DNA from: Thysanoteuthis rhombus
Lineage: Eukaryota; Mollusca; Cephalopoda; Oegopsida; Thysanoteuthidae
Assembly (NCBI GenBank): GCA_963457665.1
Contig: OY735212.1
Coordinates: 19,536,247 to 19,600,246 of the forward strand
DNA length: 64,000 nucleotides
Direction of reading: 5' to 3'
Of this stretch, positions 12,370-23,931 are shown in pieces (position 1 is the first letter of the stretch; each line of letters begins with the position of its first letter). The position numbers were made by a program, and so were the translations under genes. The notes beneath the pieces were generated by a model. It was not told the DNA's origin. It made no database searches and saw nothing but the letters and a program-made list of their open reading frames with translations.

Positions 12370-14005
12370 TATCCTCATTTTTTTTTTTTTTTTTTTTCTA
12401 AATCGGTCTTCTTCATATTCTATATTAAATCCCTCTGATGGCATATTTCTGACTTGACCCCAATCGAGATAACTCCTGATGGGGCTGATGAAAAGGAGAG
12501 TTGGGTTCATGATTCTGGTACAAATTGGAGTCTGCAGAAATATTTGAAAATTTGAAAGATTGCACAATGCTACTAACTAATCTTTTTGAAAACAAATTTT
12601 ATTTTTGCTACATTTTAGAATTTTATTTTAAAAAGGCACTGATTACCATCAATGAAAAGACACTTAAAGTTGTATCATCTTATCGACCAGAAGTTTCAAC
12701 TGTACCTGTTGCCTTCTTCATTCTATAAGCAGTATGTATTTGTGAAAACAAATATTGAATAATGAACTAGATAACAATAGATCATTAAGAGACATTGAAT
12801 ATGGAAAAAGGGTTTCTTTCAATACATCAAAAATGTTTTGAAAGAGTTTAGACTTATTGGAAATTCCAGCAAATATTCCAACAAAGACTTCTATTATGAG
12901 TATATAGGTAACAATGATATGTGCATAAGACAGTAAATATCAAAATGCAAATTAATAATAGTAAGTAAAGAAATCATGACAGTAGATATGTACAACTAAA
13001 GTATATGATAAAGATCGAATTTTGAAAAGGACTTATTTATTCAATTTATATGTATACTAAGCATTATAATTGTCAAAAATGTTAGGATTATTTGCATATG
13101 GGTCAGCACCTCTGCCTAGGATCCAAATGTTTCTGCCACGCCTTCTGCCATGGATCAGAGTGTAGTATCTGTGTGTTCTGCCTAAGATCAAAGTGTCACT
13201 CTCATAGTTTACTCCATCCGTCTAATTAGACAATGGATATAACTTTTTTTTTGGCTTTTAAGGTGAATTTATCATTACTTTGGATTATTTGTATTTTTTT
13301 TATTTATAGAATTACTTTATCTGAATATTCAAAAAAGCTGTCGTAATTGTGCTTTGCCCAAGCAGGGTGGTCTGGATATCATGGAACCTGGCCTCCCGCC
13401 CTTCTGGATTCGCACCAGTACAATTTTCCATCTTCACATTGATTGCGACGTTATTTACTTCAACATTATCACTTGCCAACACAGAGTTCACATGTTTTTT
13501 TCTCCAACTAGTTTCACTATTTTTCCATAGCATTTTGCTCTGCCTTTTCAGTAGTTTCTCTTCTTGTTCCCATTATAATAGCACAGTCTTCCTTTGAAGT
13601 TGAAGAAATTTTTTTTTTTAAATAATTCCTTTTGAAAAAAAAGTAGCCAAGGCCTTCAAGAGAAATCTTATAAGACAGTACAAGCTTGATTTCATCTGCT
13701 ATAACCCTTATCATGCCAGACTGTTCACTGGTACATAATACAGTTAACCCATTTTATAAATGGATACATTGTTTTGACTCACGTCAAGGTTTTGATACAC
13801 AAGTCAACCCAAGATACTCTTGGACCTCCCTTGGTGGAATGCACCGACTGCATCCAATCTCTCTCTCAAATACCCTTTGCCTAAAAAATAGCAGACTGAA
13901 ATGAAAAGCAATTTTCATATAAAATCCAAAGAAACTTTATAATTTTCGAGCGTGGCCTATCATTTAAGAGCAAGAAGAAAGGCATGAATGTACTTCTATG
14001 GGCAA
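11956..14005. other. AT-rich sequence without a recognised gene
   Basis: It contains a (TA)n run at 12335-12363 and a T17 run near 12381-12397. A segment at 13337-13430 (CTTTGCCCAAGCAGGGTGG, then GGATTCGCACC) resembles the AAGCAGGGTGG string inversely present near 16018-16036 and may be an old repeat. No exon is supported. Confidence 0.35.
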
Positions 14006-14090
14006 ATAGCGGAGTAGTTAGAGCCCTTAAGATCTGTAAGGTATTTTATCTTCGCTGTTGAACTCGTACCCAAACTATGCTTGAAAAAAC
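14006..14090 (+). mobile_element. tRNA-like SINE head
   Basis: ATAGCGGAGTAGTTAGAGCC fits box A, and GCTGTTGAACTCGTACCC about 45 bases later is a degenerate box B. An A-rich stretch follows at 14084-14105. No complete SINE body is defined. Confidence 0.4.
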
Positions 14091-14517
14091 AAGAGAAAAA
14101 AAAATTAATTGCTATAGAAACAATGAATGGATCTCCACGGATCATTCAAGAAATGGGGATAAATCCATTGCCTTGCATGACATAGTAGTAACTGAACCTG
14201 ATAGTGGGATCCTGGCACCGTGGGCAAACTGAATTTTGGTGCCCTGTAAAAAATAATATCACCTTATTTGTTCAACAGGGAGAAAAATAAATATATATGA
14301 ATACATTGGTACTATACTGATACTAAATATTTCTTTAATTCACCAAATGTCTGGCTGTCTGTATGTGACAGCATAATTTAAGTACCACATGGCATATCGC
14401 CATGAAATTTTCTTTTTGAACAAATGGGTCCCAAAGGCGTGTCAAAATCAGGGCCTTATTTTTTTCCTGCCTTATTTAGACTCAATTCAGCAAATTGTTT
14501 GAATGAGAAGTAGCACC

Positions 14518-14574
14518 CAGGGTCAGATTAAGCTTGATAGGGGCCTGAGGCACAGATTAACTCAGGGCCCCTTA

Positions 14575-14610
<36 letters not shown>

Positions 14611-15084
14611 CTATAGCATCATATTATATCGGAACTTATTTGAAATGATCTCTCATCATTACACGGTTAATGTATTACTCACCCTAAACAATGTAAAAAG
14701 AAAAAAAACAATTACAGAAAGTGGGGCCGGTGCAGGATAATTGTTTTTTTCTATTTATGTTCTCTAGGTTGAGTGATACACTAATCGTGTTATGACGGGA
14801 GATCATTTCAAATAAGTTTCTATATAATATAACACCATTTATGATCATTCTGCCAGATCACACATTTCCATTTCTTAATACATATCTATTCATCAAGAAC
14901 AACAAAAGAGTACTAAATTGATTGTTACGATTCACAGTAAAACTGAGTATAGGCCAAGAATTTTGTTTAATTCAAATATATTTTAAGGCCATTGCCTACT
15001 TGGGACCACTAAATCTACCAGTGGCCCCTTAATCTAGGGGCCTGAGGCCTGTGCCTTAAGTGCCTCATGGTTAATACAGCACTG
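14518..15084. mobile_element. TIR element with a 102-bp internal hairpin
   Basis: The outer ends are inverse: CAGGGTCAGATTAAG at 14518 and CTTAAGTGCCTCATGG to CACTG at 15084, continuing with matched GGCACAG and CTCAGG/CCCCT blocks. Inside, 14613-14714 and 14738-14838 are inverted copies at roughly 85-90 percent by eye around a 23-base loop. A (TA)n run occupies 14577-14606. The TIR type resembles hAT elements, but no 8-bp duplication is visible. It is non-coding. Confidence 0.65.
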
Positions 15085-15576
15085 AGGTCATTTCAAGTAC
15101 GTTCCAAACTGACTGACAAATTTTTTTTCTTGTATCTTTGGTTTAATTACAGATATACACATTTCAGGTGATCCCATTTTACACTATTATTGACCAATAA
15201 CTGTGCATCTTTTTTCAGCCAATCAGTATTCTTGAAATATGGTTTCTTTGAAATACTAAGGAGAAAAAAAAAAAAAGAAAAGTTAAATTCAAAATTTCTT
15301 TCCACTATTTACTTCAACTAACAGCAACACCTATCTTTCTAGGTTCACTAAAAACCATAAACTTTTTTGTCTTATGGCAAAATCTAAACTGTAATGGAAA
15401 ACTTTTTTGAGAATCAATGAAGGAAAGATGAATTGAAGTAATGAAGGTCAGTTTTGATTGCATTTTTAAAATTTGTGAAGCACAATCTGATAACAACCAA
15501 CAAAGTAGCCCCAGGAAACCACCTCAAGAAAAAAAAAAAAAATTAGTTCAATACCAGCTATCTACAGATCAGCTCA

Positions 15577-15764
15577 TACAGGTGTTTCTCGTTATAACAT
15601 GGGTTTTAGGCTCCAAGAAAGCTAACCACATAACTGAGCTGCAATAATCAGGATAGCAAATTTAGCTATCTAAGAGTTAGATTATGATTTTGGGGTTCTC
15701 TATCCACCCATGTTATATCACGAACTACATTATGACTATCTGCATTTTAACAGGGAAGGCTTGC
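15577..15764. mobile_element. Tigger/pogo-like MITE
   Basis: The left end is TACAGGTGTTTCTCGTTATA. The right end, inverted, reads CAAGCCTTCCCTGTTAAAAT, its imperfect mate. Internal TAGCTATCTAAGAGTTAGAT and the CACCCATGTTATATCACGAA block recur near 42.7 and 46.2 kb. Confidence 0.6.
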
Positions 15765-16489
15765 ATATGCACATTTAAATTCCCACAATTCAAATTTTAA
15801 CCTAAACTCTGTCTCTGTGTATTGCTTGTCAAAGGAATATTTTATTCACAAAGAAAATGTCCAAAAAACTAATATTCATTCTCCGACCGCAAGGGATTAT
15901 TTCTTTTAGAGCAGCAAGTTAAAGAAAAGATAACTGAAATATAGTTACCAAATCTTGGTGCTCAAGTCATTATTATACTTGGATATATACTTTTGATTTT
16001 TTTCAGTCCCAAACCCCCACCCTGCTTGGGTAATGCACAATAAAAAAATTTTTTTTTTAGATATCTACATAAAGAAATTCTATGTATAAAATGTCCAAAT
16101 GATCCCAAAAAATCATGAATTAAAAACCAAGATGTATTACATCTATTGTCAAATTACACAGGTGGAGTAAAAAGAAAAAGAATTTCAATTGTCCCCCCCC
16201 CTTCCCATTGAATTATTGTTAAAATCATTACATACTGTACTGGGTCATGTGATATGAAATAAAGCATAACTGAGTTAATTGAAAATTCTTTCAGGTTTGG
16301 GAATTATGGACTTATTAAAACTTTATTCAAATAGTAATATTCGCTCGACGATTTTTAAATTCATTTAAAATATTTATAACAGTTTATTATCGTTCTGAAT
16401 ACAATAGTCATTTTCAAACATGTGAGAGTTTGATAGGATGCAGCCAGAGAAATGGAAGGATTCATTTATGTACAACTACGTCTGGACAA

Positions 16490-16680
16490 CAAATGTATTT
16501 CCTACAGAAGTCGGACGCCAAGGTTTTGTTGCAAACTCAGTCTTAACATACCTGACTAGACTGGGGTTATCATTAGAAAACGACACATATCAAAAGAACC
16601 CCAAGATCGGGAAGAAGCATCACCCTTATGGATCCAGCACTCACACACTGTGTCAGACAACCAACAAAAACTGGTGGTAT
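16490..16680 (+). pseudogene. Non-LTR reverse transcriptase C-terminal fragment
   Basis: The open frame at 16438-16803 contains VFPTEVGRQGFVANSVLTYL followed by TRLGLS. This matches the pattern seen after the RT domain in several LINE families (Glu-Val-Gly-x-x-Gly-Phe-Val-x-x-Ser, then Leu-x-x-Leu-Gly-Leu-Ser). Only this motif is convincing; the rest of the frame is unrecognised. No upstream RT domain remains, so this is a relic. The clade differs from the RTE-like tails elsewhere or represents another part of the protein. Confidence 0.55.
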
Positions 16681-16839
16681 TTTGAGGTACTGATGGGCGT
16701 AATGATGCTTTTGAGCCTAAAACAACGCCTGACCCCACAATCATCATTTGATAAAACCTTTGTTGGTGGCACCTCTGTTGTTTTCACAGCAGTATTTGTA
16801 TAAATTCATTTACTAAATAAGTATCCATGCACAAACACG

Positions 16840-16841
<2 letters not shown>

Positions 16842-16891
<50 letters not shown>
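16842..16891. repeat. (TA)n microsatellite, about 50 bp
   Basis: An uninterrupted alternating TA run. Similar long runs occur at 32874-32922 and 50451-50500. Confidence 0.95.
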
Positions 16892-16892
<1 letters not shown>

Positions 16893-17249
16893 CCTTATCT
16901 AATTATAGAGTTAATTATATATACAAACGCATGTATGTATAAATGTATACACACATTTGAAAAAAATACTTCCTTTGAAAATAGTTAATTACTGTATTGG
17001 TTGGTTTGTAAGATGTACATGAGCTGGCAAAATGACAAAAAGATCATCGACATAACTTAGAATAGACAGCTATGAGGCATTGAAGAGTCTACAGATACCT
17101 TTGTAAACAATATTTCATCAGAAATGGTATTTTTTTAGAATTTATTATTTTCTAAAAATGGATTTTGAACAGATATGTGTACACATGTCTAAAAATGTCA
17201 TTTAGTTTAGTGTTCATTTTTTTTAGATACTCTTGCAACGATTGATACC

Positions 17250-17560
17250 ACTGACTGACTTCCTGACGTATGAATTATGTCCCTTGCTCAATGTTGTTCA
17301 TTTAGATATATTTCAACTGATGCTTCAAGTTTTTAGATAGTCGAGGTCAGAAATTGCTATATAAATGGTTATTAATAATATAAGTAATGTTTCTACATTG
17401 TATATTTCCTAGATTTGATATATATATATATATATATACATATATATCCAAAGAATGTTTCAAGATATTCATTCAATTTTTGATGTAATCTTAAAAGATC
17501 ATCACACAAGAGAAGAATTAGTATATCTATGGTCTGACAGTCAGGTTCCCTATCCCTATT
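17250..17560. mobile_element. Member of the CAGTGTTGCC element family
   Basis: ATTATGTCCCTTGCTCAATGTTG at its left and AGAATTAGTATATCTATGGTCTGAC at its right match the flanks and ends of the 28.6 kb copy. A (TA)n run lies at about 17419-17449. Confidence 0.5.
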
Positions 17561-17571
17561 GTTAAACAGTG

Positions 17572-17650
17572 ATCACCATGGTCCAATTGTAGAGTGCTGG
17601 TCTCCATTCAATAGGCCATGTTTCAATCCTCCATTTAGTCAAACAATTTT
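17572..17650 (+). mobile_element. tRNA-like head of a composite SINE-like element
   Basis: TGGTCCAATTGTAGAGTGCTGG at 17579 fits box A and CCATGTTTCAATCCTCC at about 17616 fits box B. The head sits about 75 bases upstream of a 5S-like segment on the same strand. Confidence 0.6.
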
Positions 17651-17721
17651 TTAAAATGCTATTCAATGCTGCTCCGCTGAGCACAAGGACTAGGATTGAG
17701 GCTCACTCCCAAATCATATTT

Positions 17722-17820
17722 GGTACACCAGTTCTCATAAAATCACCAAAGTTAAACAGTATCAAGCCAGGTCAGTACTTAGATGGATGACCATTGGGGA
17801 ATACCAAGTGCAATAAAGGA
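17722..17820 (+). pseudogene. 5S rRNA-like segment (pseudogene or SINE module)
   Basis: It follows animal 5S rRNA from about base 24 to the 3' end in order: ACACCAGTTCTC, AATCACCAAAGTTAAACAG, AGTACTTAGATGGATGACC and GGGAATACCAAGTGC. These cover the 5S internal promoter (box A, intermediate element, box C), with G-to-A and C-to-T changes typical of decay. The 5' 23 bases are missing. It is either a 5S-derived SINE module or a pseudogene. The tRNA-like unit just upstream favours a composite. Confidence 0.8.
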
Positions 17821-17934
17821 AACAAAGCTTCCACAGGCCAGCAAGCGCCAAGTGGGTCTTACAAACGAATGCCCATGCATACCTAACCTAACAATGTTCT
17901 CAATGACAGTATAAACAGAAATTTTTTTTTAAAT

Positions 17935-17935
<1 letters not shown>

Positions 17936-17960
<25 letters not shown>
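17936..17960. repeat. (TA)n microsatellite
   Basis: Simple TA run passing into a short CACACA stretch. Confidence 0.9.
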
Positions 17961-17969
<9 letters not shown>

Positions 17970-19107
17970 ATTATTGAAACACTTTTCAAGATAGACCTAG
18001 ACTTCTGATTTTGTTCAAAAAAAAAAAAAACATTGACAAAATACACCGAGTATTTCGTATCAAATGTTACATTTTTCTTAGTTAAGGTGTCCCTGTTATA
18101 TCAGATAAGAGGGGTAACACTATACCCCATCCACTATGAAATATATCTGACCCAAGTTAGCAAGCAAACCAACAGTAAAAATGAAAATAATAAGACAAAA
18201 ACATTCCAATAGTCAATGTACAAAACTTTTTAACAATTTGAGCTTTTCCACTGATGACATAGGGGCTAATGATTCAGAGAGTTTAGTCATTGATGAAAAT
18301 ATTTTGTTTTCAAACATTGAAATTTGTATACTTTGTGATATATTGTGTTTATTTTGGTGGTGTTATTAAATTTTTTTTAAAAACAACAAAAAACTAAACA
18401 AACACTAAAGAATGCCTTTGTTCAAATCTTACTCAATTTTTATACATTTACCGTCTTTCATCTATTAAATATCACTAATATCCACCCTACAGTTATCACA
18501 GCTTTGTTAAAAACACTTAACTTTCTTGGACTCTAACACTCACGTTACAATGGGATGCCTGTACTAATGTTTGAAACTTCTTGCTCATCAGAGACAGTTA
18601 AGTGTGTATGTACTTACATATGTATCAATAAAATTAGCTAGCATTACAAATATCGAGACAGATTGGCCATTTTCCATAACAGCGAAAGGTCATGACCTCT
18701 AACCAGGTGCCAAAATCAAGCAATATATAAATATAAAACTGTATTAAGAGACTCAAAGAAATACTCTCATGGCCTCCAGAAATGGCCTTCACAAACCCTT
18801 GCAATATTTCAAGTAGGATCAATCAAAACTTGGCAATTCGCAAAGATTATAGATATATACATATATATATATCTATCTACAGTTCATCCTTTTTCCTTTC
18901 TCTTTTGCTTTGGTGTGTCTCGTATTTCTTTTCTCTTTCCCTTTTTTCCGAAATGATGCTGTAAGTTCCTCTCTTGTACTCTCTATCTGTTCACATCGTA
19001 CATAACTAAATGCTCGTAGAAATGTGCTTGATTAAAAAAAAAAAAGTCTTTATTTTGAAACGTTTCTTCCCTGGATGATGATGAAAAAAAAAAAAAGAGA
19101 ATTTTAG
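17961..19107. other. AT-rich sequence without a recognised gene
   Basis: Nothing beyond A/T runs and short (TA)n around 18855-18872. Frames here lack motifs or splice context. Confidence 0.4.
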
Positions 19108-19149
19108 TCTTGAGAAACCTTCAGCTCTTGTTTTTTTTTGTTTTTTTTT

Positions 19150-19630
19150 TTCCTGATACCTTACCTCTATCTCCATCTACTTTTCGCTCCTCATTCTTCC
19201 TCTTTCTCCAGATTTTCCATCTTCTTCTCTTCTATCCTATTCTTTTTATCCTCTTCCCCTTTTCCCATCTTCCCTCTCTATTTTTCCCCTCCTGTATTCC
19301 TTCCCCTCCTCCATCCATCTCCTTTGCCTCCTCTTCTTCCTCCTCCTCTTTCTGTATTCCTTTCCTTTCCCTCCTCTTCTTCCTTCTATTTTTCCCTCCT
19401 CTTCTTCCTCCTCCTCTATTCTTTTCCCTCTTCCTCTTGTTCCTCTATTCCTTTCTTTCCCCTCCTCTATTCTCTTCCCTCCCCTTCTTCTTCCTCTATT
19501 CCCTTTCCTCCTTTTCCATCTTCCTCTATTTCCTTCCCTCTTCCTCCTCTTCTTCTTCTTCTTTTATTCCCTCCCCCCACATCTCATTCCTTTCCTTCCC
19601 CTCCTTCCTCTTCAACCAATCAATTTGCTT
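19150..19630. repeat. Polypyrimidine (CCT/CTT) tract
   Basis: For about 480 bases the + strand is nearly all C and T, built of TTCCTCCTC and TTCCCT-like units. The long Phe/Ser/Pro/Leu frames across it are artefacts of this composition. Confidence 0.9.
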
Positions 19631-20299
19631 CTAGTTTATTTGATATTCCAACTCTCTTGCTGTGTTCTTCATTCAGTCTTGTTGTTATTATTGTGATGAT
19701 GGTCAACTGAATATTTTTTTACCCTTTCTTACATGTTCTCTTCTGTATTCCTGCACAAATTTATTCCAGTCATTTACATTTTCTACTATTTTCTCTCTCT
19801 TCAAAAAAGCAGACAGAGACACATAACAAACGTTTATTAAACCAAGAGAACGAAAGAGACAAAACCCAGAAACAAAACATGTGAGCAGAAACCGAAATAT
19901 TCAATAATTAAACATGATATGCAAGACAATACCTTAAATGACACTATGACAGCAAGATACAATCGGATGAAGAACCTTCTCTTGTTGGAATATCATAAAG
20001 GCTACAAAAAGATATCATTATAGATATAAGCAGAAAATCATTTTTTCATTTTGTCTAATTAGTACAATTGTTAGAAATTTATTCCAAGACTTTGCTAGAG
20101 TTTATGGCGTGGTTCTCTTAATTGCAACTATTCAATATCGGCGCAAGCAGTTATTTCTTGTCTCGGGAGTGTTTATAGAGTGATCTTCCTGTTATTTGGC
20201 TGCCAAGGACTTGATGTTGAGACTTGAGGAATCAAAGACAAGTCCTCTTTCTGTCAATTGTTTAGTAGCAAAGTCCCTAATGTCAGAGGTTAAGACTAT

Positions 20300-20600
20300 C
20301 TTTTTTTTAAACAACAGGTCAGTAGTAGCCATCACATGAGCAACATCTTTTGGCAGGCTGCCATGTTAGTGTGATCAATTAAAAAATTTGAAAAAGGGGT
20401 GATCAATGAATATTTTACTTCTCTCACCTTTTTTTGGATTACTAAAAAGGTCCAAATTTTCAGAAAAACAAGTATGAACACATGCAGACACAAGCTATAG
20501 GACTAATTTAGCATACAAGTATGACATACCTACTCTAATGGAATTTACAAACATAGAAACAAGCAGAAATAGATAGGCTCACTTATTTCTACAAACAATC
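20300..20600 (-). mobile_element. Family Q copy, minus orientation
   Basis: Read on the minus strand it gives TGCTAAATTAGTCC, then TGATCACCCC and TAACATGGCAGCCTGCCAAA, the order of family Q. It is the left arm of an inverted pair with 21075-21545, and the gap between them holds a hAT MITE. Confidence 0.6.
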
Positions 20601-20790
20601 ACTTCCATTGTAGAAAAAAAGGTTCAAAATCCAACAATCTATTAAAGTGTCATTTTCCTCAAATAAAATTTGGGATTGGACTGACTACCTTTAAGATTTT
20701 TTGTTCTTTTTCTATTTCATTATGATTGACCATCTGTCGATTATCTCGGCCTCTTTTGATAATTCTCAGATCCATCCAAAAAGCTTTAGT

Positions 20791-20991
20791 CACGTGGTGT
20801 CAAACATGTGGTTCGTGTCTGCTCTTAAAAGCTTCACACAAGCGCAAGAGCAGAACAAATCCGCATCTCTTATTTTTATATTACTCACCTAGTATGTGTT
20901 CACAAACTGCTCATAGTTATGTTAACTGGCCTGCATACTGTATATTCACATTATATTTAGCCTGCCATAGTAAATCATTTTGACACCCTTG
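20791..20991. mobile_element. hAT-like MITE, complete
   Basis: The termini CACGTGGTGTCAAACATG and CATTTTGACACCCTTG are inverse. Flanks GCTTTAGT and CTTTGGGT are similar octamers, consistent with a decayed 8-bp target duplication. A truncated relative lies at 215-359. No transposase is encoded. Confidence 0.7.
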
Positions 20992-21074
20992 CTTTGGGTA
21001 ATTTTGATGGTGCTGTTGTGAGGATATCTTTAGTACAAAGTGCACACTTTGGTCATCAATTATTAGCACTTGGT

Positions 21075-21545
21075 CAAGATAGCTCCAGAAAGTTTACACG
21101 TTGTAGATATTAGAAACTGTCAACATAGGTTTTTCAAGTTATCATGTTGGCTGGTACATACAAGCCATACCAATGGAGTTAGAGGGCTGAAAATCTTAAC
21201 ATTTACTCCTTATGAAAGAACAAATTTTTGCTCTTTTTTTTTCTTTTTTTAAATTCCACCTCTCAAGAAGTTTTTAGTGGGGGTTCAATTTACAACATAA
21301 CTTCATGCTAAGCTTATCCCTGAGTTTGTATCTGGCAGTGTTCTCTGTTTTGAAAAATCAGACTTTTTTTTAGTGATCACCTTCCAGGAAGAGACTTGAG
21401 ACGTAACTTATTTGCTGATCACCTTTTTCTACAATTTTTTCCAATTGATCACCCAATATGGCATGCTACCAAAAGATGCTAGTCACATGATGGTTTCTAC
21501 TGAGTGACCGAACAGATCTGTCTTATAAATAGAATTTCTCAAATC
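21075..21545 (+). mobile_element. Family Q copy, plus orientation
   Basis: In order: AGAAACTGTCAACATAGG, GTTAGAGGGCTGAAAATCTT, AACATTTACTCC, GGGGGTTCAATTTACAAC, TGCTAAGCTTATCC, GTGATCACC, TTGATCACCCAATATGGCAT and AAAAGATGCTAGTCACATGA. The same blocks occur in the other copies. Confidence 0.65.
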
Positions 21546-21885
21546 AATATCTGTATTTTTCAGATGGGTAATCACGAATGTTCTGGAAGTTTCTTTAGAG
21601 TGTCCTACTCACACAATCAGCCAGTGGCCAAATTTTCAATTGAACTTTAAACCATTTGGTCAGTCGCCTAATGCACTAATCAAAAGTAGGACTGATTATA
21701 GCCAACAGGCTAGTTTAGATATATTTCTGTTTGGAAACGACTGAACGTTACCTGAGAAAGGTGGAAGAAATAATCATGGAAAAGTTTCAGGTCTTCAATG
21801 AATTTCTGTGTATGAGTTTGTTACTATAGTTGTGCCATCAATCAAATAAGTGCAACTTGTTTAATATTGTATGAAACATGAAATA

Positions 21886-22706
21886 CATTGATGAGCCAAA
21901 GCTTTTGATCTGTGACATGTGGCAAAAGTGACAGCTAATGTCTCATGACTGTGCATGTCAAGGCTCAAAGTATACAAGCCAACCTCTGGTAATTAATTGT
22001 GATATCTTGACTGCAGTAGAAAGATCTGGGTAACCTTTCTGACCGAAACAAATTTGGCCTTCATCAGATTAGGTCAGAGCATTTCTCAAATCGCAGAGCT
22101 TGTGGATACACATGTTCAGTTCTGGAGAGTATCAATCAAAAGTGGTTTGAAGAGGAGGAAAATCGCCAACTGCTAACAAGGAATAGTACAGCTATTGTTG
22201 ATGTAAGGAAAGAGAACAGAGGTTTTCTCACCAAGTACAATTCAACAGAGGGGTTACTATGGCATAAATTGCAGACAGCTTTTGTCGAGGTGGAAAAAAG
22301 AATGTCTTACAACCCAAAGTATATCATTTCTTGTTGCGTATGTGGCTACATAGCTGCAGGCCAGTCAGAATACCTATTCTAAACAATATCTTTCACTTAA
22401 AGCATCTTCAATGGGCTCACAAGGATCAGAACTGGATCTTGTATCAATGGAAAGAAGTTTTTTGATTAAATATGATGCTTTCTTTCTAATAATACGCATG
22501 GCATCAAGTTGTCCTGACTAACTCCATGTAACTTAGTACAGTTAAAAGCAACTGGTTTCAAAATCTTGGTGCCAGGTGCCAGATACCAGAAGAAACCTCG
22601 GGTTTTGTAGAGTTAATGCTTGATTGGTAAAGAGGTTATTTTTGCTGAAACATATGGGGCCAAGACCATATTAGGTCAATGGTCACAATGTTTTAGCTCA
22701 CGAATA
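21886..22706 (+). pseudogene. Deleted Tc1/mariner-like element with transposase relic
   Basis: The left end CATTGATGAGCCAAAG and right end TTTTAGCTCACGAATA are inverse, with TA at the edges. Broken frames encode Tc1-type transposase pieces: a DNA-binding region (22130-22300, with SINQKWFEEEE-like sequence) and a catalytic-domain start (CGYIAAGQSEYL, then LQWAHKDQNWILYQWKEVF, near 22340-22465). Most of the DDE region is missing. At 821 bp it is shorter than the 1,067-bp relative at 50671, so it has been internally deleted. It is inactive. Confidence 0.75.
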
Positions 22707-23617
22707 TATAAGAGAGATACTGAGAGGTTCTACTGATTGCCCGAAGGTCACCTAGAACTGCAGAAGGCAAGTTTTCCCCCTTTATTGCTTAAAAATCAAA
22801 CAATATGATAATGGGTTTTTTTTTTTATACGTTTATCTATCCACCTGTTTATTCTCATGAAAAAAAAAATCAATTGGACAAATTTCCCCCTTCCTGCAAG
22901 AGAAGTCAATTTCTTGGAAAGCCTTTCATTAGCTGAAATAGCACAATCTGAAGGGACAATTAGCATTAATTCATACAGGAAAAATTTTGAGTATCAATAG
23001 ATCAAAAAAATGGTCAAGATGCCATGTAAAGCCAAGTAATTGGAAGTCATCATGGTTGTAGGTACAGGAGATCAGGGTGTAGAAGAGAGAGGGCACTGCC
23101 TCAATGAAAGTCTTCAGAAAAACCAAAACTGAATGCTATCTTTACTTTTCAAATTTTTTTTTTCTAAATTGCAAAAGTAGCATAAAACAAACTTTCAAAA
23201 AGTCTTTAATGATTTCCTTCTTTTTTTTTTTTTTTTTTTAATTCCATCGTTCAAAATAGTGTATTGGAGATATTTTAGCTGCGAATTAGTAATCTTTGGA
23301 AGAGTCCATGGTTATGGACAGAAAACTAAGATCACACTGTTCATCACATAGGTAGATGATACATAGAAGAATAAATGAATTCTGTGATTCTTATCATTAT
23401 CATTGGAACACCTATTTTGATCTATCTTCGATATTAGCAATTCTTCATGTGATATTTTCAAAGAAATTTTACGTACATATCCATTCTTAAACATTTTTAG
23501 CGGAGGTGGGGGATATCCAAATCGAAAAATCTGTGTTCACAAATGAATTTGTGACAAAGAAAACAAATGAAACAAATGTATGATCCTGTAAAAATTCACC
23601 TATTTTTGAAAATGCTT

Positions 23618-23931
23618 GACCTTATATGGACGGATCTCAAGACAGCACAATATATTAGGGAGAAAACAGGAATCCAGGACATCATAGAATCTATTAAAAA
23701 ACTCAAATGGCAATGGACTGTTCACGCTGCAAGAATGGCAGACAACTACTGGACATTACGACTCCACAATATGGATCCCCAGGGATCACATGCGAAACTG
23801 AGGCCGGCAGAATACAAGATGGTGTGACAAACTGAACAAGTTCAGAAAGTATTGGCTCTGCAACGCCCATGATAGAGAGATCTGGCAAATCTTTGGGATG
23901 ATCTATGTCCAACAAAAGACTGATGATGATT
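23618..23931 (+). mobile_element. LINE 3' remnant (RTE-like)
   Basis: The frame from 23567 reads KTAQYIREKTGIQDIIESIK, then KLKWQWTVHAARMADNYWTL, the ORF2 C-terminus. It closes with IYVQQKTDDD, where the last Asp codons are a (GAT)n tail. The conserved His-Ala-Ala-Arg-Met replaces the more usual GHVARM. Confidence 0.85.

Noticed and set aside
19110-19710. Two overlapping long open frames rich in Ser, Phe, Pro and Leu
   Set aside because: They lie entirely in the polypyrimidine tract, which lacks stop codons by composition.
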